DNA from: Candidatus Melainabacteria bacterium
Lineage (GTDB): Bacteria; Cyanobacteriota; Vampirovibrionia; Obscuribacterales; Obscuribacteraceae
Reading direction: 5' to 3'
NCBI GenBank assembly: GCA_013288645.1
Contig: JABDBL010000025.1
Span: 1-36,945 of the forward strand
Length of the DNA: 36,945 nucleotides
Shown: positions 32,039-36,945 of the stretch, one piece after another
Layout of the letters: each line of letters begins with the position of its first letter
Numbering within the stretch: the first letter of the stretch is position 1
Made by a program: the position numbers and the translations under genes
Notes under the pieces: generated by a model
What the model saw: only the letters and a program-made list of their open reading frames with translations
What the model was told of the DNA's origin: nothing
Database searches by the model: none

Positions 32039-33181
32039 TCAAACTCCAACAACATTTCCCCACTTTTGCAAAATCGTCAACAAATCAATGAGCATAAACC
32101 TTAAGCATAGCGCTCGTGCCGGTTTGTGCTTCTTGGCGCTGATATTGCCTTGGCGCCAATCTAAGACTCGTGGATTCATCAGCATGAACCATAATGGCGG
32201 TATAAGCGCTATGAGGAACATGGTGCCATAACCAAAAGGAAGTTGTGGTGCCGTGTCTTCTATATTGGTCAAAATTTGATAACGCTTACTGGCAATAAAG
32301 TGATGGTCAGAATGTCTGGCCAGATTGATTAGAAACCAGTTGGATACACGATGGCCGGAATTCCAGGAGTGTTTTGGCAGCGTGCGCTCATAAATTCCTG
32401 GAGAAATTTCTTTTCGCACCAATCCATAATGTTCAACGTAATTGGTAATCTCCAAACTTGTGAAAGCAACTAAACTTTGCAAAACAAAAAAGCATAGTGC
32501 CAACCAACCAAAGCCAGCGTATATTGCAGCATAGACCATAACCAAGGTTAAGCCATACCTAAACACTCTATTTTGCCAACCAGGTTGACCCAACTTAGTT
32601 AACCGATTAACTTCAATATTCCAAACAGACCAACAGCTCGTAGCAATGACGCGCCAGTAAAAACTATAAAAATTTTCGCCAAATCGAGCTGTCGCTGGAT
32701 CAGAATGAGTAGCTACTTTTTTGTGATGCCCCAAAATATGTTCAACACAAAAATGTGGATAACTTACAGCAGTCATCAGTACTTCTGCAAGGAACTGTTC
32801 AAAGCGATTAGATTTATGCATCAATTCATGAGCAAAAGTGATACCAATAACACCATTTGTCATGCCAACAGCAACACTCATACCAGCTATTTCTAGAGGC
32901 GTTCGACCGGGTTGCAAGATCCACCACATGCCGAAGGCAATGATGCTCAATTCCATAGGTACCCAAAACCAGGTAATGAAGCGGAAAAATAAATTGTCTC
33001 GTACCTCTTTTTCATTTTCTTGGCTGGGATTAAATGAATCTATTCCACATACAATGTCGATAATAGGGACAAAGGCAAATGTAAAAAATGGGATAGCAAG
33101 CATCGCCCAGCTACCCTGTGCCGTTAAAAGTACTAAAAACGGATAAAGATAGGCTAGACAAAACGGTAATGCTTTAGACAT
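32039..33181 (-). CDS. alkB: AlkB-type membrane alkane 1-monooxygenase
   Basis: The start is taken as the ATG at 33181: GGAG lies at good spacing before it and it begins after the upstream gene's stop. An in-frame start at 33277 would overlap that gene by 65 bases. The protein has ~380 residues with several membrane helices. The diiron His motifs of the AlkB family are all present: HELMHK (~118-123), EHILGHHKKVATHSDPA (~147-163), NYVEHYGLVRKE and RHSDHHFIASKRYQ. AlkB hydroxylates the terminal carbon of alkanes using O2 and electrons from rubredoxin. No rubredoxin or rubredoxin reductase is in the window. It sits 31 bp after an HTH regulator gene in what looks like a two-gene operon. Confidence 0.93.
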   Translation of the reverse strand: MSKALPFCLAYLYPFLVLLTAQGSWAMLAIPFFTFAFVPIIDIVCGIDSFNPSQENEKEVRDNLFFRFITWFWVPMELSIIAFGMWWILQPGRTPLEIAGMSVAVGMTNGVIGITFAHELMHKSNRFEQFLAEVLMTAVSYPHFCVEHILGHHKKVATHSDPATARFGENFYSFYWRVIATSCWSVWNIEVNRLTKLGQPGWQNRVFRYGLTLVMVYAAIYAGFGWLALCFFVLQSLVAFTSLEITNYVEHYGLVRKEISPGIYERTLPKHSWNSGHRVSNWFLINLARHSDHHFIASKRYQILTNIEDTAPQLPFGYGTMFLIALIPPLWFMLMNPRVLDWRQGNISAKKHKPARALCLRFMLIDLLTILQKWGNVVGV

Positions 33182-33212
33182 GATGCTCCAGTGGGGCTCA
33201 AAAACCCCGTCT

Positions 33213-33674
33213 CTATTTATTTTTGCGTGGCCGGTGCTCGTCATTATGGCCAACAACTTCTTTAGTATGACTAACAATTTTAGCCATCGCTTCTGACCCT
33301 TCTCTACCCCCAGATTCTATAAATTCCAGTAAGTCTGTAAGTCTGATTCGCCTATGGCTGCCCAGCTTGGAAGCCTTGAGCTTGCTTTTCTTGATCAAAT
33401 CAACAACTACCTGCCTCGAATAACCCATAATTTCGGCAGCATCTTGTGTGGTAAGCCAAGAGTTGCGAACAAGCAAAGTTACCGCATTTTTACTGTTTAA
33501 TGCTTCAGCCGCGATGAGCAATACTCGTGTTAAAGGCTCAGGCAAAGGAATCTTTATACCGTCAGGACCAAGCAAAGAAAATTTTGCTTTACTTTGTTCC
33601 TGCAAAGTCTTGGCGATATCTGCCATTGAAGGGGCTTGCGTTTCATTCGGGACAATAGTTGTATTAGCAAGCAT
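33213..33674 (-). CDS. Excisionase-type HTH DNA-binding protein (antitoxin-like), no toxin partner
   Basis: A 153-residue protein. The C-terminal half is an excisionase/MerR-like winged helix (residues ~73-120): WLTTQDAAEIMGYSRQVVVDL, quoted as WLTTQDAAEIMG + YSRQVVVDL, then KLGSHRRIRLTDLLEFIE. The preceding block (GPDGIKIPLPEPL...AEALNSKNAVTLL) is typical of proteins annotated as antitoxins paired with PIN-domain toxins. No PIN gene follows; the next gene is alkB. It may therefore act as a regulator of its own alkB operon. AGGAG lies 11 bases before the ATG, and a pair of 11-bp direct repeats lies upstream. The fold assignment is firm; the role is inferred. Confidence 0.85.
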   Translation of the reverse strand: MLANTTIVPNETQAPSMADIAKTLQEQSKAKFSLLGPDGIKIPLPEPLTRVLLIAAEALNSKNAVTLLVRNSWLTTQDAAEIMGYSRQVVVDLIKKSKLKASKLGSHRRIRLTDLLEFIESGGREGSEAMAKIVSHTKEVVGHNDEHRPRKNK

Positions 33675-33724
33675 AAAATAAGTTACTCCTACAGATATCT
33701 ATGAATATCCAGTTTAGCATAAAT

Positions 33725-33762
33725 TCGACTAAATCGCTACAATCACCCAAATCGACAAAATC
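33725..33762. promoter_or_regulatory. Direct repeats upstream of the HTH-alkB operon
   Basis: TCGACTAAATC (33725-33735) and TCGACAAAATC (33752-33762) differ at one base and are 27 bp apart, about 50-90 bp upstream of the regulator's start. They could be binding sites for the excisionase-like protein. This is proposed from position and similarity only. Confidence 0.35.
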
Positions 33763-33837
33763 AACCAAATATTATAATGGTATTCTTCTTTTTTGGCATA
33801 TTGGCTCCTAGCCTCATTAAAAGCACAATTTAAGCAC

Positions 33838-33879
33838 TTAAATAGTATACTACAGACAGGTCTGTAGTATACTATTTAA
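33838..33879. promoter_or_regulatory. 42-bp palindrome, probable TetR operator
   Basis: Two perfect 20-bp arms (33838-33857 and 33860-33879) flank the 2-bp centre AG. The core TACAGACAGGTCTGTA has the form of many TetR-family operators. It ends 28 bp before the TetR start codon, so autoregulation is likely. There is no T-run, which argues against a terminator. Confidence 0.85.
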
Positions 33880-33907
33880 ACCGAATTTCTGGATAAAGGA
33901 CTTACTT

Positions 33908-34474
33908 ATGCCTACATCAGCGCAAACAAGAATTCTTGATACAGCCACAGAACTGTTTTCTTCCCAGGGCATTAGAGCAATCGGCGTTGACACCATTATT
34001 GCTAAATCTGGTGTTGCTAAAACTACTTTATATCATCACTTCAAATCAAAGAACGAATTAGTGGTCGCCTACTTAAATCAAATAGATCAATCTTACTGGA
34101 GGTGGTGGGATAGAGCTATTGAAAAGCAACCCGATGAACCGAAAGAACAGGTATTGGAATTATTCAGAGAACTTGCGAAAAAAGTATCAAGCTCAAAATA
34201 TCGAGGCTGCCCATTTATAAATACACTCACAGAATTCCCCGATCCCAAACATCCTTCTCGTCTTATAATCGCGAAGAATAAAAGCGAAGTTCACCATCGC
34301 CTGAAAACTTTGCTAGAGAAAATACCTGTAAATCATGCTGACACGTTAGCTACTCAGTTAATCTATCTCATGGATGGTGTTTATAGCTTATCAATGATGG
34401 TGGGTTTTAAAAATGAGTCCGCACCTCTAGTAGAGGCAGCGGAAGCTTTAATTCGTGCCCAATTGAGAAAGTAA
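33908..34474 (+). CDS. TetR/AcrR-family transcriptional repressor
   Basis: A 188-residue protein. The N-terminal HTH is canonical: RILDTATELFSSQGIRAIG (~8-26), VDTIIAKSGVAKTTLYHHF (~27-45), KSKNELVVAYL. The C-terminal ligand domain contains the RGCPFINTLTEFPDP block, common in TetR proteins that sense small electrophiles or organics. AAAGGA lies seven bases before the ATG. A 42-bp palindrome upstream is its likely operator. The gene immediately downstream is a decayed MFS transporter, which it probably once controlled, so the repressor may now regulate only itself or distant targets. Confidence 0.93.
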   Translation: MPTSAQTRILDTATELFSSQGIRAIGVDTIIAKSGVAKTTLYHHFKSKNELVVAYLNQIDQSYWRWWDRAIEKQPDEPKEQVLELFRELAKKVSSSKYRGCPFINTLTEFPDPKHPSRLIIAKNKSEVHHRLKTLLEKIPVNHADTLATQLIYLMDGVYSLSMMVGFKNESAPLVEAAEALIRAQLRK

Positions 34475-34477
34475 GAT

Positions 34478-34863
34478 ATGAGCCAAAAAACAACTTTAGA
34501 AACAATAACATCCAACGCTCTTCGCCAAGTCATAACTGGATGAAGCTGGCAGCCTGTCGCTTTTTAGTTGGTCTTGGTATCGGTGGAGAAATTGGCCTTG
34601 GTTTTGTGCTCATTGCCGAAACCTGGAAGGATAAGTCTAGAGTTTGGGCTACTTGCGCTGGTGAGGCTTCTTTTACATGTGGGTCATACGGTCTAGCTAG
34701 TGCAACAATCGCTCTTGTTTATATAGTTGGATTGATAGCCTGCTTCTGGTTGCCTGAAACAAACGGACAAGTGGCCACCGAACAAATATCCCCGAACCCA
34801 TTCAAGTTGGCGCGTAGATTTTCGACAACACGAGCTAGTAACCACAAAATTAGCAAGTATTAA
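34478..34863 (+). pseudogene. Decayed MFS transporter
   Basis: An ATG three bases after the TetR stop opens a 21-codon frame (MSQKTTLETI...) ending in TGA at 34543. An overlapping ATG at 34540 then opens 107 codons. These carry two separated parts of a 12-helix MFS carrier: RFLVGLGIGGEIGLGFVLIAETW (quoted as RFLVGLGIGG + EIGLGFVLIAETW, helices ~4-5) and ALVYIVGLIACFWLPETNGQ (last helix and end). The middle helices are missing, so at least two internal deletions occurred. The conserved RFLVGLGIGGE and PET.G pieces make the family clear. A full-length MFS gene would need ~400 codons; no function is expected. Confidence 0.8.
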
Positions 34864-34953
34864 AACCCTATAGAAGCTGCTCGCCCTTACTTTTCTGAAC
34901 GTCTAAACGCTCTTGCCTAGTCCAATAGAAACATATAGAATATTTTTTGTATG

Positions 34954-34998
34954 CCCCGGTCGTTGCCTCTGCTTGCAAGCTTGCCGGGGTTTTGCTTT
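34954..34998 (+). terminator. Possible rho-independent terminator
   Basis: CCCCGG (34954-34959) pairs with CCGGGG (34984-34989), followed by TTTTGCTTTTT. An inner palindrome GCTTGCAAGC fills part of the 24-base loop. It would end the TetR-MFS transcript. The stem is short and the loop long, so confidence is moderate. Confidence 0.5.
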
Positions 34999-35075
34999 TT
35001 AGCGCATCAACTACTTATTAATACGAATCCGTATCAAGATTAATTCAATTTTTGAAATCGCGTCTGGTCCAATAA

Positions 35076-35495
35076 CTATTTTTCTGGACGTCCGGTCGAG
35101 CGAGTGTAACCCGGTGGGATTCTAAATATATCTGCTGGCGGAATAACAGTCGACCATGACTTGAGCCTCATTACTAAGGTGCCCTTCGGCAAAGCACATT
35201 CCCAGTACACTAAATAATTAATATCGTCTCCTATCCAGGATTGACAAATACCTTGATCATTCTCATTTTCATAGCCATGACATGGATGCCCATCTATAAC
35301 TTTAGTACCAAGTGATTTACGATCAGGATCCTTTAATTCCTCTTGAGCATCCAAATAACTGCCAGGGCCAAATGGCCAATCTTCCCAAAAAATATGCTTA
35401 TGATTGGTGCCCTCTTCCCACCGGTATTGACGCTTATTGAGAAAGTCAGTGAGCGAAACAATTTTTGTCTCGGCAGACCAGTTATTTAGCGTCAA
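35076..35495 (-). CDS. Truncated tandem paralogue of the secreted DUF4412-like protein
   Basis: A frame of 139 codons beginning with TTG overlapping the upstream stop (TTGA), with no ribosome binding site at usable spacing. Its C-terminal ~90 residues match the upstream paralogue: VIDGHPCHGYEN versus IIDGHPCHGYES, QSWIGDD versus QSWLGDE, and LKSWST in both. The signal peptide and the first ~70 residues of the domain are missing. The IDGHPC.GY and final iF.IPPGY pattern resembles DUF4412/LolA-like envelope proteins. It may be a broken duplicate, or the second half of a two-domain protein split by a frameshift near 35495. It is the last gene of the pair. Confidence 0.55.
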   Translation of the reverse strand: MTLNNWSAETKIVSLTDFLNKRQYRWEEGTNHKHIFWEDWPFGPGSYLDAQEELKDPDRKSLGTKVIDGHPCHGYENENDQGICQSWIGDDINYLVYWECALPKGTLVMRLKSWSTVIPPADIFRIPPGYTRSTGRPEK

Positions 35496-36064
35496 TCCTT
35501 TGCGATTTCAAAAATCTCGGCTGAAGGTAAAGGATTTGGCGTTGACCATGATTTAAGTTTCATGGCATTTCCCATATTGCCGCCAGGCGATGCCCATTCT
35601 GAAAGCACTAAATGATGGTTTTCATCTCCTAGCCATGATTGAAAAACTATAAGTCCATCTCTGCTTTCGTAACCATGGCAGGGATGCCCATCTATAATTT
35701 TGGCTCCAAGCGGCCTAGCTTTGATCCTTTTCAGGTCTGACTCATCCATTATCAACACGCTGGGACTGAATTCTATTTCAGTCCCCTTATGATTGGACTC
35801 TGTCAATACAAAGATCTTTTCTTTTGGATAATCCCAAAGTGTTATGCTTGCTTTTCCATCAAATATCGATTCGCAGCGCACATGGCCTTTACCATCAGAG
35901 ATTATCCGCAAAGGATGCTCAGCAACCGAACCCAGATCAAGACAAGCATAAGTAGCATCATATACTCCGGTCGGAAAATTATCAGTAGCATACGCAGGAG
36001 AGGCAGCCAGGATGAAATTGACTGCTCCATAGGCGAATAGCAAAAACACAGTAAAATTTTTCAC
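35492..36064 (-). CDS. Secreted DUF4412-like protein
   Basis: A 190-residue protein with a signal peptide (FTVFLLFAYGAVNFILAASPAYA, quoted as FTVFLLFAYGAVN + FILAASPAYA, cleavage near residue 26). The start is GTG with AAGAGG six bases upstream. The mature part has a GKGHVRCESIFDGKASITLWD stretch (21 residues, quoted as GKGHVRCESI + FDGKASITLWD), then GAKIIDGHPCHGY (~129-141) and a C-terminal AEIFEIAKD. This arrangement resembles DUF4412/LolA-fold proteins that reside in the envelope. The family call is by pattern only. The truncated paralogue follows directly with a three-base overlap. Confidence 0.7.
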   Translation of the reverse strand: MKNFTVFLLFAYGAVNFILAASPAYATDNFPTGVYDATYACLDLGSVAEHPLRIISDGKGHVRCESIFDGKASITLWDYPKEKIFVLTESNHKGTEIEFSPSVLIMDESDLKRIKARPLGAKIIDGHPCHGYESRDGLIVFQSWLGDENHHLVLSEWASPGGNMGNAMKLKSWSTPNPLPSAEIFEIAKD

Positions 36065-36115
36065 CCTCAGCCTCTTGCTTAAATGCCAGCTTCTTGTCTC
36101 CAGTTAACAGTTGAA

Positions 36116-36535
36116 TTATTTATTGATACACAAGGTTAAAAGTCCTATTAATATCCACAAAGAATTCAAAGTGCCAAAAAATACATAGCTCCAGAGTTGT
36201 CCTCCCTCAATCAGAGCCACTTTTGCCTCAGCAGGATTATATTTTATAGAAATTAGCCTACCGGCTGATAAATTTTCGGACCAAGTATCTCTGGGAACAG
36301 TTTGAGAACATTTAAATTGTCTGGTAAATCCATCAAAGGCTGAATAGGTAAATGTTATTACCATATAAATCGTGCCCAGTCTAGCTACACCAGATACAGT
36401 ACCAGTAGCAACCTTCCAGTTTTTCACTAACCAGAACCTGTAAATACGATACAAGTCAAAAGAAACCATTAGACAACCTGCACTTATCATAATTAGCCCC
36501 GCAACAGCCATATTGCTTAGGTGCGTATGATCCAT
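36116..36535 (-). CDS. DUF3592-type membrane protein
   Basis: A 139-residue protein with a membrane helix at each end (residues ~10-28 and ~115-135). The loop between them has WKVATGTVSG, TYSAFDGFTRQFKCSQ and AGRLISIKYNPAEAKVALIEGG, matching the DUF3592 pattern (W..a.G.V, tY...G, G..v.v.YnP..p). The function of this family is not established. The ATG at 36535 has no strong ribosome binding site; a second Met at residue 9 is possible. Confidence 0.75.
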   Translation of the reverse strand: MDHTHLSNMAVAGLIMISAGCLMVSFDLYRIYRFWLVKNWKVATGTVSGVARLGTIYMVITFTYSAFDGFTRQFKCSQTVPRDTWSENLSAGRLISIKYNPAEAKVALIEGGQLWSYVFFGTLNSLWILIGLLTLCINK

Positions 36536-36713
36536 CTAAATAAGGCTCGCTAGAAACTTGATCATATAATTTTGTGCTATTAGCAATGCGTCATTTTGCT
36601 CTGTTATACAAGATTAAGTTTACAGACTTAAGAGGCAATTACAACAATAATGCTTAATAGATATCCAGCAAATAAGGAGTGCACAGCCTATAGTCATATA
36701 GTCTGGTCAATAA

Positions 36714-36945
36714 ATTAGACCTCTGCGCCCACAAGATTTCGGTGAGCTTTATGCCTTCGCTGCTGATCCTCTCATTTAGGAGCAACATCCAAGCAGCGAT
36801 AATTACCAGAAAGATTCGTTTAGGGCATATTTTCGCAAGGCTTTGGACTCTGGCGGAGCGTTAATTGCTATTGATTCTAAAGATGGACAGGTAATAGGAT
36901 CGTCGAGATTCCATGGATACGACAAAGAAAAAAACGAGATCGAAA
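36714..36945 (+). pseudogene. Decayed GNAT acetyltransferase, continues past window end
   Basis: One plus-strand frame from 36714 reads RPLRPQDFGELYAFAADPLI, a stop (TAG at 36777-36779), then EQHPSSDNYQKDSFRAYF, RKALDSGGALIAIDSKDG and QVIGSSRFHGYDKEKNEIE to the window edge. This matches the start of a RimJ/RimL-like GNAT family that normally reads DPLIWEQHP, so the TAG stands exactly where a Trp (TGG) belongs. No start codon is found upstream: a TAA lies in frame one codon before 36714. The gene is therefore broken twice at its 5' end, although the downstream frame is well preserved. Recent inactivation, or a sequencing error at one base, are both possible. Confidence 0.75.

Noticed and set aside
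31620..32091. Two further long frames through the 57-bp repeats, one on each strand
   Set aside because: The repeat period is a multiple of three, so several frames stay open. Only the frame starting at 31581 has a signal peptide and fits the promoter.
33182..33277. N-terminal extension of alkB
   Set aside because: It would overlap the HTH gene by 65 bases, and the downstream ATG at 33181 has a proper ribosome binding site.

Overview
The window is a gene-dense, moderately AT-rich bacterial chromosome segment. Signal peptides, a lipobox lipoprotein and filamentous-haemagglutinin-like surface proteins point to a Gram-negative-type (diderm) cell. A ProA of the cyanobacterial/plant P5CS type and large repetitive secreted proteins would suit a non-photosynthetic relative of cyanobacteria (Vampirovibrionia/Melainabacteria, for example Obscuribacterales). 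That placement is an inference: no rRNA, tRNA or other marker gene is present.

Layout. Positions 1-11248 (+) hold three tandem paralogous giant surface proteins, the first cut by the window edge. The two complete ones have a signal peptide, a His-rich N-terminal segment and a long beta-helix-type repetitive stalk. All three end in the same ~240-residue FecR-like domain. Positions 11287-20373 (-) hold a tightly packed six-gene operon, in transcription order: UbiA-type prenyltransferase, ATP-grasp/phosphohistidine dikinase of rifampin-phosphotransferase-like architecture, DUF3419 (BtaA-like) aminocarboxypropyl transferase, CTP-dependent polyprenol/phytol-kinase-like membrane protein, GNAT acyltransferase, and OleC-like acyl-AMP ligase. 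No pathway I know uses this set; it is the best candidate for an undescribed system, probably making or modifying an isoprenoid or ether lipid.

Positions 20374-28770 carry mixed single genes: class 3 lipase, membrane-anchored L7/L12-CTD-like protein, secreted PLD nuclease, unknown secreted protein, MDR-type oxidoreductase, lipoprotein, repeat protein, divergent patatin and a possible small protein. Positions 28814-31365 encode proline biosynthesis (proB-proA). Positions 31486-32021 hold a clear promoter and a small secreted protein with 57-bp tandem repeats. Positions 32039-33674 (-) pair an AlkB-type alkane hydroxylase with an orphan antitoxin-like HTH regulator. Positions 33838-34863 hold a TetR repressor behind a 42-bp palindrome and next to a decayed MFS transporter. 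The end (35076-36945) has a tandem pair of secreted DUF4412-like proteins (one truncated), a DUF3592 membrane protein and a decayed GNAT acetyltransferase with a TAG where the family has Trp.

Several remnants (MFS, GNAT, a membrane-protein N-terminus near 26.5 kb) show ongoing gene decay between intact genes. No IS element, CRISPR array, tRNA or rRNA was seen.
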